Source of the DNA: Perca fluviatilis
Lineage: Eukaryota > Chordata > Actinopteri > Perciformes > Percidae
Direction of reading: 5' to 3'
NCBI RefSeq assembly: GCF_010015445.1
Contig: NC_053116.1
Location: 29,969,785 to 30,033,784 of the forward strand
DNA: 64,000 nucleotides
Positions within the stretch are counted from its first letter, which is position 1. Each line of letters begins with the position of its first letter. Below are positions 49,524 to 62,790 of the stretch, one piece after another. The translations under genes and the position numbers were made by a program. The notes beneath the pieces are model-generated. The model was given only the letters and a program-made list of their open reading frames with translations, had not been told where the DNA came from and searched no databases.

Positions 49524-50084
49524 TTAAACTGCTATGCAAAATGCTATTCTGTGGCACAAATGTGAAGCATATATGAATCACTACATGCAGATTAGTGGTT
49601 TAAATATAACATACAGATATTTTTTTTCAGAAACAGAACAGCTCTTAAGATAATTAATCAGTAGAGAAAACTCTATTTCTGGTTGACTAATGTTGTATTT
49701 GGTAAACTGGTTGTGTTGCATCAGCAGTAAGCAATATGTATGAGGACTGCGTGAGTGTCTGCATCTGTTTCATTTTAGTAACATATTGAAAAAGCAGGAA
49801 TTCAAGTATGTAGCCTCAGTAAAAAGACCAAAAGATTTTTTTTTTTTTTTTAGATATAGCATTTCTTCTGAAATTGGCTTAACTATAGACCAAAACCATC
49901 AATGGGTATGTCTGTCTCTTAATACTTTCTCTCAAGCCTCTCAAACCTCAAGCCCATTGGTTCCTACTGAAGATGTAAATCTTTAAAAACAGCCAACAAA
50001 TATAAAGTTTAATTTAAAAAAAGGCTTTCCTAAAGCAGCTGGGCTCTGTAGTTTTTTTGCAAACATTACTCAAACAGAAAAAAA
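49524..50084. other. Noncoding stretch
   Basis: Contains a poly-T run near 49836-49850. No gene or repeat family recognised. Confidence 0.5.
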
Positions 50085-50162
50085 AAAAAATATATATATA
50101 TATATATGTGTATATGTATATATATACATATACATATATATATGTATATATATATATACATA
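50085..50162. repeat. (TA)n-rich palindromic tract
   Basis: Alternating TATATA, TATGTA and TACATA units after an A-run. Much of it is self-complementary (ATGTATATATATACAT-type cores), so it could extrude as a hairpin. Confidence 0.9.
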
Positions 50163-50340
50163 TTATTAAAGCTGCACTTTCATATGGCTCTTTGTAGTTT
50201 TGCTTATTTAAAGCTAATGTACTTGCACTTACTTGTTGTCTGGAGTTTGCACCTTCAAGGTTGAAAGCACTTCATTGGAAATTGCTTTGGATAAAAGTGT
50301 CAGCTAAATGACATGTAATGTAATGTAATGTAAAAACAGG
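50163..50340 (+). repeat. LINE/SINE 3' tail with ATGTA repeats
   Basis: A GCTTTGGATAAAAGTGTC-GCTAAATGACATGTAATGTAATGTAATG-type ending is present, split here by a hyphen. This is a very common fish retroposon 3' end with short terminal repeats. The 5' part is missing. Confidence 0.6.
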
Positions 50341-51341
50341 AGTAAATAGTGCATGTGGGGACTATTTTCAGTGGCAGATTAATAGACATTTAGTCATCTA
50401 GTGAGAATTGATGGCTGCAGGATGGATTACGTGGGATTGACTGAAAATAAACTACAGTATGTGTGTATCTATGGTAATGAAGGGACATGTCACCCAGTGC
50501 AACTGTTTTAATGTGCAACTGTTTATGGACAACAATGGAGTCAAAATGAGGACTATACTTATTTTTTTGTTGTTGTTTAAATTCATTGATGGTAGTCTTT
50601 TCATGGGATTTTTCCAGTAGGGTTGAGATAATTCCACCTGCTTCTCATACAGTTTGAACTATCTCAGTGGTATAAGGACATTTTCATCAAGGATATTGTA
50701 GAAAAAAAGTTGAATCGCAGTTGGAGGAAAAGTGAGATGACATCACCACATTGTTAGAGTTAGATTGATGACACGTTCAGGCATTTTCACCAGCAACTCA
50801 CTTTTCTGCAAATCTTATTGCTTTCTGTTTATTCTTACTTGGACACCACATCCTTTTCCATCCTTTACACTAAAGGTACTAAGCCGACCAGAAATCTGTC
50901 ATCTGTGCTCTCTAACCTCCCCAACTAATCAACAATTCATTTCAGGAAGCTGCACACAAACAGTTGTGTTGCTGGCAGAGCTGCGGGTATGTTGCGTTGC
51001 CTTTGAGAAGCGAGCTCATTAGAAGTCTCTCTCTGGTCAGATGGGTTGCCAGCACAGCAGTGACCATGGTGAACCATGACTTGGCTGCCTGGTTGTTTGT
51101 CGTTGACATGGAAGCTTTTATAGCTGAGGTGCGAGCAAGTGTTATATAACGACACTGTGGAACTGCATCATCTGTCTGTGTAATTTTATCACCTCTTTCA
51201 TAAGAGGTGATCATTTCATAACTCTTTCATAACTGGACAGGAACATTTGTATTGATGTGGGGTCATAAATGCAATTTTTCTTGGTTTTCCCACCACATTT
51301 GTAATATTTTCTATTCAAGCAGATGCTTCCCTATTTCTCTA
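50341..51341. other. Noncoding stretch
   Basis: No exon supported; overlapping short frames at 50937-51214 on both strands look like chance. Confidence 0.45.
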
Positions 51342-52620
51342 TGTTGGGAACCGAGCAGTATGGTTAAACACTATCTTTTAAACAAAGATCTCAGAGCATG
51401 TGACCTCTGAGACAAAGGAAACCTCATGTCCCACATGTGGCCTGAGCGCCCTTTTCAAACAAAGAGAATGTGGCCTCCGTGCAACTGTAAAAGCCTAAAA
51501 GTCACACCTCCATGAGAAAAGATGGCCAGAGGTCTAAAAACTACAAATGTTGTAGTTCACACCTACACGTCACCTCCAAGAACTCTGATTCCCTATTGGC
51601 CGGGGTCTCTAAAATCAGCAGGGGTCCGTGCCCAGGTGATTGGGGATATAAATACTCTGGTCACCCACTTCTCATTGTAATCCACTGCACGTGAAAGCTG
51701 CAAAAGGGTGCTCTCCTCTGTGCTTTTCAATTGCAACCATCATCGTTGCTGAATGAAGGCATGCAGTCAAACGTTTGTACTCTAATTAATAACTTCATTT
51801 TCCGGACGAGTGGACTATTTTTGGTGTTATGGGAACACCCTGGATCCTGTGGAAACACGCATCAGTGTTTCATCTCTGCAGAAGAGAAAACGTTAAGAAA
51901 TCGGACAACAGGGACAGCGCTTTTGTTGTTGAGTCGACTGAACTGATTCTTCGCTGCCTTTGGAGAAAAACGTTTCCGTGAATCACTGACAAGTGAGACG
52001 GATCCGTTTTGTTTACCGTGGAGCATCTATGGGACCAAACAAATGGGAACACACACAGTAAGGAGGCTAAAGTTTCTGGGCAGAGAAATATAGGTGTGTG
52101 TTATTAATGTCAGTAACCAGTATTGCTGCAGCTTGTTACGACATTGAATGTGATTAATTAATAAGTGCTACTGTTGCACGTCTTACTATTAATATGATTG
52201 TGACCACCAAGTCCAATTTATTGCAGTGAAAGTACTGGATCACGGTACTTGTTGATATATGTTGTGTTTGATACTGTAGCTTATTGAAACTGTAATGCTA
52301 CACTGCTATCTCCCGCCGCGAAGAAGTTGGTTACTGTACAAGCGCGCTAATAAGCCTTCCGTTCGTCACTCAAACCACGGCACCGCAACATAACGAGACC
52401 GTTACCTCGTGGACCTGTGTAGACAGAAGGATCGGTTATTATTGCCACGCGAAGTCAGCTGTTGGCCCACAAGAGGCTGTATAATAATCATTCCCCTCGT
52501 TAGATAACTTCTCAGACCCCTGCCATGTCGTCAAGTTAGGTTAAAGTCCTGAGTGAACGAGAGGATTGGTTATTATCACTTCCTCGAAAATCTCTAAAGT
52601 GTGCTTTGCTTTCCTCTTTA
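51342..52620 (+). mobile_element. Possible LTR or retrovirus-like promoter region
   Basis: Begins TGTTGGGAACC. An inverted CCAAT box occurs in CCCTATTGGCCGG near 51590, and a TATA box in GGGGATATAAATACT at about 51641-51655, with CT-rich sequence downstream: an LTR-like promoter order. Two related GGATTGGTTATTAT/GGATCGGTTATTAT pieces lie near 52430 and 52563. No frame of gag or pol follows. The right end and target-site duplication were not found, so limits are approximate. Confidence 0.3.
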
Positions 52621-53513
<893 letters not shown>

Positions 53514-53756
53514 CAAAAGGACTGCAGAGCTTCTAATTTTTTCTTTTTTTTTAAGAATATTTTTTGGGGCATTTTAGGCCTTTATTTTTATAGGACAACT
53601 TAGACTTTAAAAGGGAAAGAGAGGGGGAATGACATGCAGCAAAGGGCCGCAAGTCGGAGTCCAACCCGCAGCCGCTGCATCGAGGAGTGAACCTCTATAT
53701 ATGGGCAGGTGCTCTACCAGGTGAGCTACCCAGGCGCCCAAAAGGACTGCAGAGCT
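53514..53756 (-). mobile_element. tRNA-derived SINE with perfect target-site duplication
   Basis: On the minus strand the body (53739 down to 53532) starts GGGCGCCTGGGTAGC, has A-box-like TAGCTCACCTGGTAGAGCA and B-box-like GGTTGGACTCC, then the CATGTCATTCCCCCTCTC unit and a T/A-rich tail. It is flanked by identical CAAAAGGACTGCAGAGCT at 53514-53531 and 53739-53756; at least 17 of the 18 bases are duplication, since the boundary C could belong to the element. Same family as 12707-12942. Confidence 0.93.
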
Positions 53757-54884
53757 AACTGGTTATGATGTCTTCATGTTTACAGCAGCACTGGCAGGAC
53801 TACACACACTCCACTACCTTTTTTTACTCTGACGCTGGAAAAAAAGAGTACATAGCTGGTGGAGGACCACCAGAGCAGAAAAAAAGAGAAAATGCTAAAG
53901 AACATGATGCAAGCCTTTCTGTCCCACTGGGTCGTGCTGTGTGTGTATGTCTGTGTGTGTGCTGTCTATTTTGCAACTCTCCTCGTTTGGCAAAAACGCC
54001 CAACAGCAACTGTTCTGGGTCTCTACAGGCCACACACTAGCTGAGCAGTGGCATTTGTTGTGTGGGTGTTAACCCAGCTACTGTCGTATATTGTCTGAGG
54101 GATGAAGTACACATCAAACCGCAGTCTGAATATGATCAAATAAGGGTTTTAAGTACTTAATAGTCATAATTTAAGCTCGCTCTAGACTGTGAAGGAACAT
54201 TTGAAGCCCACAACATAATATTTGTGGGAATAGTCTCTTCTTACCCTGCTCTGAAGAAGCATTTCTATGCGCAGTTTTAATTTCAGCCCATCACTTGATT
54301 AGCAAAGGCTGATAATAGAGCTCAGTAGTGCGCTCAACAGAGCTCTCACCAAGCAGGGAGCAAGTGATGCAATCTCACAACCCTCTTGTTTGCCGGAAAG
54401 GAGAAAAAACATTTTACTGTCCTGAATTCAGTCTGTCTTGTCAATTTTCCACCTGATAGCCATTTCCACCCTTCATACATTCACACACTAACACACACAA
54501 AATACACAACTGTGCTCTTGTATAACTTAACAATTGAACCCCCCACCCCCTTTCCCCTGTCAAGTGTATGAAACCAACCACATAACACCCCACCCCGCCC
54601 CTTCCGAATTGCGCCTTTCACCTCAGAGAATATCGTATGTAGACCTTTCAGCGGCTCACTAGTGAAGACAAATTGCCAGCTTGTTTGGGGGGGCCTCCAG
54701 AGAGTGATTCATATTAATGGCTAGCTGGCAGTGGAGAGCAGGCTGCATATGCAAACACCATTAGCAGGTTAGGCTGGAGTTTGTGACCTGGCTGTGCCAC
54801 CGTGAGCTGCACACACATGAGGACGGGCTGCGGAGAGGAGGCTGCGTTTAGAAAGAGTTGCAGGTGCAGGGGAATGTGTCTATG

Positions 54885-54888
<4 letters not shown>
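53757..54888. other. Noncoding stretch
   Basis: No exon supported. 54660-54790 contains CATATTAATGGCTAGC and CATATGCAAACACCATTAGC blocks, with octamer- and homeodomain-like sites, and is a weak conserved-element candidate. Confidence 0.35.

Positions 54889-54978
<90 letters not shown>
54889..54978. repeat. (GT)n microsatellite
   Basis: About 45 uninterrupted GT units. Confidence 0.98.
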
Positions 54979-54983
<5 letters not shown>

Positions 54984-57900
54984 AATAACAATTTAACACA
55001 ATTAACCTAAATTTAAACAATGGACTTTATATTTGAATTATTATCAGAACCTTTCACAGATTTGAAGTTTTCAAGGATTTAATAAATAATTTGACAGCCA
55101 AGAGTGCTTTGAAGGTAGTGACTGGTGAGACACCATTTTTGTAAAGGTTTCAGTTTTACCCTCTGCCATACATTGTATTTGGATTAAGTTTTATGACAGG
55201 GAGTTCTTGACCACAATGAGTGGAAAAATTAATGAAAAATGAAGGTCTAATCCATTGACACATTCATTCATGATTTTTTTCTTTGTACTAGCAGCCTTTG
55301 AAAGTTATACAAAGTGCTAATGTCCAGTGGGTGGAGCAGTGGGCGATTAAAGGTTAAATGTCATAAATAACGACAAACTGCATCTGCAATTAGCAGCTGA
55401 TCAAGACCCATCGAGCAACAAGTGTTGGACGAACTTAACTAGCTATTCTTACAGTAAGTTGGCCAAGAATGGGCACTCGAGGAAACGCCATGGGGTTGTT
55501 TAAATCTGAGGGTTTTATCCCACTGAACGCATGACTGTCATGGAAAATCATGGAAATTTGAATGCATGATTTCTGGTGCAAAGTTTTTGGTTTTGGCCTG
55601 AGGGCAGCTCATAGCGTGTCCAAAATGCAAAGAGTTCCTCCTCTGAGGAGAATAAATGCGCTCAGTAAATCTCATGGCAGAACACTGCCTTTAAGATTTT
55701 AATATTTCTTGTCTACATTTTAGACTGATAGCGGCACAAGAGGAAAGGTCAGAATTCATCCTAAAAGGACAATGAATATTCACAGCAAATTTCATGGACA
55801 CTCAGTCTGTTTTCATTATGATGTATGGACAGTGTTAAAGTGTAAGTCAAAGAGACCTTTTAGCCTCACAGTGGTGATAGAGAAAAGATTAGTTGGTCAC
55901 TAAAATTAGGAGTCATCCTCTGGGGGCTGTTGGTGTCACAAACAAAGTTACATGGTAATCTCAGCAGGTCATTTCAGCAGCACTCAATATAGGAACAGCG
56001 TACCCTTGTTGACCGACTCCAAACTACAGTAGCAGTAAAGAAACTGATGCAAAAACATGATACAACAAAAGCAGGCTACATCTGAAAAATAACTGATGAC
56101 AGCAGAGATGGTTCCCTCGAGGAAAATACATATGTATGTTTTTAGTTACACAAAACAGCTGCTCGATTATGGAATGCTGTTGTGAAATGCACAAGCAAAT
56201 ATTTTTATCGCCTTTCCTATCTTAAATAACCTTTTATAAATATTTTCAAATTTGATCAAACTAGTCAGCTGCTGTTGGCTTGCTGTGTACTCCGTCAGTT
56301 TCCCAACAAACTTTTGATCATAAATCATTTCAATGATTTAAACATATGAACCTCATAGATCTGAATTCGCTTGTGAAAAAGAAGAGAATTTTTTCAATGT
56401 GTCAAATTCATTTAATCAACATTTCATATCCTCTGCTGCTTATCTCATGGTTAGGTTGTAGCTACAGGTTGTGAGCAATAATTAGGCTGCCGCTCAAAAC
56501 TGAAGTGTTTCTCTTAGTCCACAAAATACAGATCTTAATTGAATAATTTTTAACTTTAGTTACCTTAAAATTGTTGAAAGCTTAACTAGATTTGATAGGT
56601 GAGTTCAATACTGGATTCAGATGTTATAAAAATGCTATAGAATCCCAACCCTATCTTTAACCGATATAAGCAGTATATTATGTGTTTTAGCAGATGCATG
56701 ATCTGCCTCCATCAGGTACATTTGTCACTTTATTTCAGTGGCTAACTTCACCTATGTCAAGCCTACGCACCACAGCATGAATAATGAGTGCAGCCATTAC
56801 CAGCTTTCAGAAACCCACATTGTCACACTGAGTGCTCCTATGTAATGTGATTATGAACATGTGAAGACAGATGCTCTCACAATTAAAACTCCCTCTCTAC
56901 ACTCAGATACTTGCACACAGATGTGGACGGATCTCCTTCCCTCTCTCTCTCTCTCTCTCTCTCTCCTCTCCCTCGCCCCATCTACTCTCCATGCTCCAGC
57001 CTGATCAATCCTCTTTATAGATTTCTCATTTTCATTTATCTTCCAGAATGTGCTATCCTCCCACTTCAGGTCTTACAACAAATACCTCTGGATACCTCCT
57101 CTCTTCTGCTGCCAAATCCTTCCTATCCTTGCCCCCTCAAACAAAAAACAGAAGCATCCCTTGTGATTAACTTCTACAATAAAACTCTCCTCAGCAACAG
57201 CTAATAAAGAATATGCAGTGGAACACATAATCTGCATTTTTTTTTGTAAATGTATGTACAAAAGCAAAACACTAACCTAAGTGTGCTGTCAGGGTAGATT
57301 AGAGCACGATGGGAATGCGTGCATGAAATCTGCCGCAGCTGCCCAGGGCTGCTGGACGGAGGAGGCGGAGGAGCAGCGAGAGGGGAGAGAGAGAGATAAA
57401 GAGACAACAAGTGAGGGAGATAAAAGAAAGAGAGAGTGAGTGAAAATCAAGAGATCCAGTCACAGGTTGACCTTTGAGCTTGTGTACCTGACGATGAGGA
57501 TAGCAGTCTCTCCTGCTCTGTCCGTCCTATCATCTCATGCTGACATCAACATGCTGTACTGTGCTATTTCACTCGCTCTGTCTCGGTAAGTTACATCCCT
57601 CAACAGAGAAAATTTAAACCTTAAATTGAAAAAAAAAAAGCTGGACTCGTGCAGTGCCAACCACTGAACACAAACACAGTATACAGATGCTTGTGCAGCC
57701 AGAGTTAGAGTCTAACTATAATTGTGCTTAATGGACATTTCAGCACAGACTAGCTAATTGGTGAAGCAAGACAGTCACCTGGTGGGAAAACTAGCCTGTG
57801 TTTTATAGAGAGAACCCCTCCATTTCCATTGAGCATAAAGTTGCATGGTGTGAAATTGAGACCTGTATCCATGGCGACTCAGCCGTTGACCAGGCAAGCA

Positions 57901-59476
57901 GTAGCGCTCGGAGAGTGGCTTTCTGTCTGTAGGCGCCTTTACAGTTTGTTTGTTTTTCCACTCATGGCTTCCAAACATTCATAATGAATATTTATAATTC
58001 TTCCTTTATAATGACACCAACATCTAAAAGCTCAAACCCTCACTGATAAGACATGCTGGCTTTGTGTTCCCTGTGTATTGTGAATCAAATACAGTAAAAG
58101 TTAATCACAGAGCAGAGCCTCAATCAGCACTGCAGCATTGGAAGCTCTGAGTCATTGGATGCATGTTGCACTGTGAGAGGAGCCTACAGACGACCAGATG
58201 ACACCATATTGAAGGCTTTAAAAATGTAACATGTTTTGTATTCATTTAAATCTCTCACAAAGTCAGGGAGAGGTCATGGACCGTTGTCAGCTATTATTAT
58301 TTTTCTCAGCATGACACCGAAACCTCAAACCTCTGATCTCTTGTTAGAGTAAATTAATCTAATCAGCTGCTCCTGTTTCACATCTGAATCCACATTTTGT
58401 CAGTATCAGTTTCACAGTAGATGTTCAAGGTAAAACCTCTGATATTTGGCCTGGGTTTGACAGGTTTGTTTGATTGTTAGGTGAATCAAAATGGAATCAA
58501 AGTGGGCAGAAAGCTGCTGCTGAACTGCTCTCTATTGTACGGTCTATTAGTTGAAATTTTCAAGCATGTTGCACTTGGGGCTCAAAAGATGTCACAGCAG
58601 ATGATTTCATTTCAGCCCTTTACGGGTTGCTAGTCTTCTTGGGGTCCATAATCAGACACGTGGAATGTAAACTACAGCAAAAATTGGTTCATGACCATTA
58701 CAAAGTTATATTACATAGTTATATTACAACTGACCATATAGTAGTAAATACAGTTCAAGTTGGTAACAGACTCTAATCTGAAGAGGTTCTGTACAGGTTG
58801 GTTTCAAATGACGTATCTGAGTTTTGGGAGGAGATACTGTAGTTGAGCCTTCTTAGCATTCCTAAGATGCTGGTGTATTTAAGCTGGTCCAAGAAGAATT
58901 CAGGTTTATCTGGTGAAAAACTTTACCTAAAAAACAAAATACTAAGTTGAAGTTTGGTAGCCAGAACAGTTAGGTGTGCCTTTTGTCAAAGCTAATGTGA
59001 TACTAACAGAGTGCAGAGCTAATCTAGCAGCTTTTTATAAATCCTCCTTAGCTGCAGGGCAAAAAATAGAGCAATATTTGAGGTGGGTTAGAACCAATAA
59101 TGATATGACCATGTTCATAACATTAAGTACTGTTTATGCTGCTTCTGACTTTCTTTACAATATTATCAATGTCTAGAGTGCAAGAGAGATGACGTAAAAT
59201 GAAGAAGTGATACCCAGAAGTTTGGTTTATTTGATTTGTTTCAATAGGATGTCCCACAATTAAATTGTGGATTGTAATTCCAACCCACAGGGAGCAGTTC
59301 ACCATGAGTTTCCTACACTTTGACATTCAGTATTGATATACCTGTGTGCTGCCTCTAGCCCTGGGCTCTCGCTTCACATAACACTTATCAGCTTGCAGGT
59401 TTTACCCATTCTAAAATGTTGGCGTGATGCTGTTAAGTGCATATGGCGTATATTAATGTCATGTCTTGTAAATTAC
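54979..59476. other. Noncoding DNA downstream of the TAFA5 exon
   Basis: Probably the last intron or 3' flank of TAFA5. No final TAFA5 exon (expected to add only a couple of codons) was found by looking for an acceptor followed by a Val-Ser-stop pattern. A minus-strand acceptor-like site with a long CT-rich tract occurs near 57352. Short (CT)n at about 56937-56965. Confidence 0.4.
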
Positions 59477-59604
59477 CGTGACGGTCTTGATGCGACCACT
59501 GCCCTTGGTGCAGGTCCAGCCAGATCGGTTGAACAGGAGGCTGCAGACCTCCCCCTCCAGGCAGGGAGCCATCTCACACCACTGACGACTCCGCACGATT
59601 CGCG
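59477..59604 (-). CDS. TAFA5 (FAM19A5) coding exon, C-terminal half
   Basis: A 128-bp exon on the minus strand between an acceptor CTCTCAG and a donor GTAATT. After two bases that complete a split codon (expected Ala) it reads 42 residues in one frame, starting RIVRSRQWCEMAPCLEGE and ending SGWTCTKGSGRIKTVT. The spacing of four cysteines, the Q-W-C-x-M-x-P-C-L-E-G-E block and the S-G-W-T-C-T...G-R-I-K-T end match TAFA5; other TAFA members have WSC and K-V-K-T-T endings. TAFA proteins are small secreted, chemokine-like neural proteins entering the secretory pathway through a signal peptide encoded further upstream. The exon ends in phase 0. Upstream exons should lie right of the window; the short last exon was not found. 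Confidence 0.9.
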
Positions 59605-60944
59605 CTGAGAGGGCGAAAAACAAGAGGGCAAAGAGGCAAATTAGACAGATTCACCGACCCAGACAGAGACTTCAAAATGTCAAAATTTTCTGGAACAAAA
59701 AACAAAACTGTCCATTTTATGCTCACTAGACAGGAAAGCATCTTCATGTGCTGATGTGTCTACAAGCCTGTAGTATTTTAATTAGGTTCTTGTTGAACTA
59801 CCAGGTCTGAATTGCCTGTGGTAGTAACCTTTACAGGCCAGCTGGTGTTCTATAAATTACTCTTCTTCTAATGCTTGCTTTTACTGCAGCTACACAGGAA
59901 GATTCTTTTTTTGTTGTTGTTATTTTGCCTTTTTTTGTGGTAATTCTAGGTAAAAGGTTCTAGGTTGAAAGTAATGTGTACCATTATACAACATAATATT
60001 ATTGGAATTCTTTTACTGAAGCTACATTGTACAATTTGCTCTCAAACTTGCACTCAGTGGACAATACGCCAAATAGTTTACCTGTGAGCTCTTCAAATGG
60101 TTTTATGTTACCTGTCGCTTTACCGTCAAGGCCAGACATATTGTGCAGTATACTGCAATAATCTTGGGCATCTCTTTATGCACCAGGAGTGAATAGAGCT
60201 ACATAGCAGGAATAGCAAGAGCATGAGTTAATTGTTGGTTTGCAACAATGGCTGAAAAATCCCTATAGCTACTAGGGATGTACAAATCCCACTTTTGTCA
60301 GTCCTGATACCAATACCTAGGGTTTGGGTATAGATTGATTCTGAGTTCCAATCTGATAACAAAATTTAATTAATAAACTGTATGTCTCACTGTGTGGAAG
60401 TGACTGGGATCATTATTTTTTGTTTCACCAGGCTTGACTTTGCTTTCCTCACTTTGTAAAACAAAATGTAACAAATAAAAACACAGATTAACAATTCACA
60501 ATTCAAGTGTAAACCTTTTCAATGCAGCAACAAATTGGTCAAAACTTAAACAGAGATTACAATTCCAGTGTATTTGAGTCAGTATCAGATCAATGGATAC
60601 TAGCCACCTTATCCAAGTTCATAAGATGTCATCTACAAGTAAAAATGGAAATGATAAACATTTGCAAAAGAAGAGCAGTACTGTAATTGGGAGTGCACTG
60701 CATTTGTGGAGATATAATGATGGCACGAAATGGTAAATTTTTTGCTAAAATCTAATGATCATGCTTTTATATTGTCATTCCTATTTGCATTCTAAATTTA
60801 AAAAGTAGCCTTTTTGTATTCTGTTAAAAAAATAATGTGATTAAAGTTTCCTGTGAGGATGCTTTTTGGAAATACTTAAATTAAATGTAATGCTATAAGG
60901 TGTACATTTTAAGAAGAACATCTCAAGCTCTCTGCAGGGAGACA
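59605..60944. other. Probable TAFA5 intron
   Basis: Lies upstream of the exon on its coding strand. No earlier TAFA5 exon (cysteine-rich N-terminal half) was found here or up to 64000. Confidence 0.55.
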
Positions 60945-61095
60945 TTTACTTATTTTTTGGGGCATTTTTGTACCTTTTTTATTATAAATTAGCATCAGTG
61001 AAGAGATGACAGGAAACAAGGGAAGGAAATGCAACAAAGGTCCCTGATCACATGCAAAATGGGGACAAGGCAATTCAAGCTCCATCGATGCAGAT
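60945..61095 (-). mobile_element. Degenerate SINE copy
   Basis: TTTTTTGGGGCATTTT, a GAAATGCAACAAAGG segment and CATCGATGCAG occur in the same order and spacing as the 3' half of the SINE at 53532-53739. The tRNA-like head is missing or too diverged to see. Confidence 0.5.
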
Positions 61096-61849
61096 TCATT
61101 AATTAATTAATATTTCAATTTAAGGTAAGACATGGACCTGTACAAAGCCCAGCAGGTGTCAATTTCTCTGCACAAATGAGTAAAATTAGCATCAAGTCAC
61201 TGGATCAGTATGAACTTAAAGGGGTGATAGAATGCAAAACCGATTTTACCCTGTCATAGTTGAATAACGACAGTTCGGTGGGTAAATAGGACATACATAG
61301 AAGCTCAAAGTCCCACTGACACCCCTTTACTATGAAAATTTCATATTTTGAAACTGCCGCTGAAAATGGGCGAATCCCAACAAAGCTGGAAGTTGACGTC
61401 AACCTCCCAAAAACCGGAACCTTTGTCAGCCCATGGGTGTATTAAGAGAACGGTCACGCCCCAACATTTACATAGGCTACACAACTGACCTGAGATCAGT
61501 TAGTCTTCTGAATCTAGCTAGGTCACGCAGATCTCTGTTATTCCATTACAAAATTCACTTCTGAAACTTTTTTATGCAAGAAATCAACTATGTAAGGCTC
61601 AAATATGGGCCATTTTACGAAAATGGATGGCTAATTGCAAATTTTGTCCAACTGTGTGTCGGAATTCAGCTGCCGGTGCTGCCTGTGTTGCTGCCTCGCC
61701 GCCCGACCTGCCTTCCTTCACACACCCCGGCCTGCTCTGATGTACTTGGAGCTCCGTCACGACTGGCAGCCCACAGCACTCCATACCCTGGTCTCTGGGG
61801 AACGCCAGACAACAACTGACGGTTGTTAAGGCAGAGGCGGAGTGGCAAT

Positions 61850-62575
61850 CGGGAAAATCTGGACGGACTAACCTGCCGCCTGCCGGACGGACTAACCTGC
61901 CGGCGTCCGTCCGCGGGCAGCCAGCGAACGGACGCTGCCTGCCCGCGGACGGACGCTGCCTGCCCGCGAACGGACGATGGCTGCCTGCCCGCGGACCGGA
62001 CACTGGCTGCCGGCTGGCTGCCCGCGGACGGACGCTGGCTGCCCGTGAATGGACGCTGGATGCCGGCTGCCTGCCCGCGGCGGACGCTGGCTGCCGGCTG
62101 GCTGCCCGGCGGGACGGCTGGCCACCCGCGAACGGACGCTGGCCACCCGCGAACGGACGCTGGCTGCCCGCGCAATGGACGCGCTGGATGCCGGCTGGCT
62201 GCCCGGGGACGGACGCTGGCTGCCCGCGGAAGGACGCTGGATGCCGGTGGCTGCCCGCGCGACGGACGCTGGCTGCCCGCGAATGGACGCTGGATGCTGG
62301 CTGGCTGCCGGCTGGCTGCCCGCGGACGGACGCTGGCTGCCTGCGAATGGACGCTGGATGCCGGCTGGCTGCCGGCTGGCTGCCCGCGGACGGACGCTGC
62401 CTGCCCGCGAACGGACGCTGGCTGCCGGCTGGCTGCCCGCGGACGGACTTTGGCTGCCCGCGGACGGACTTTGGCTGCCCGCAAACGGACGCTGGCTGCC
62501 TGCCCGCGGACAGACGCTACCTGCCCGCGGACAGACGCTACCTGCCCGCGGACGGACACTGCCTGCCGGCCGGTG
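61850..62575. repeat. GC-rich minisatellite, 21-bp unit
   Basis: Roughly 25 or more units of the type GCGGACGGACGCTGGCTGCCC, with extra CCGGCTGGCTGC insertions and ACGCTGGATG variants. Because the unit is a multiple of three, frames on both strands stay open for up to about 300 codons; these are not believed to be genes. One unit at 61903-61926 is inverted relative to the rest. Confidence 0.93.
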
Positions 62576-62604
62576 GTCTACATAATTTCCCGGTAGATGT
62601 TTTG

Positions 62605-62790
62605 GTTCCACTCCGCCGCTGGGTTAAGGAAAGGATAACGGGGAAATCAAACGTAATTTGCGGGAAACGAGCCCATGTCTCTGGGGGACGCCAACAATGG
62701 ACGGTTGGGTTAAGAAAAACAACAACGGGAAAAGCAAACTTCACACGCGGGAAAAGATCTCCGGTCAGCTTGAAAGTCCTGCGTTTTCCC
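62605..62790 (+). repeat. GGGTTAAG-type tandem modules
   Basis: Two diverged modules start GGGTTAAGGAAAGG (about 62619) and GGGTTAAGAAAAAC (about 62706), each followed by AACGGGGAAA/AACGGGAAAA and CGGGAAA. They resemble the modules in the GC-rich insert at 33016-33370. Confidence 0.55.

Noticed and set aside
57298..57352. Possible last TAFA5 exon on the minus strand after a strong CT-rich acceptor
   Set aside because: In phase 0 it would add a 20-residue tail ending in a stop, unlike the short Val-Ser-type end known for TAFA5, and the CT tract is part of a low-complexity stretch.
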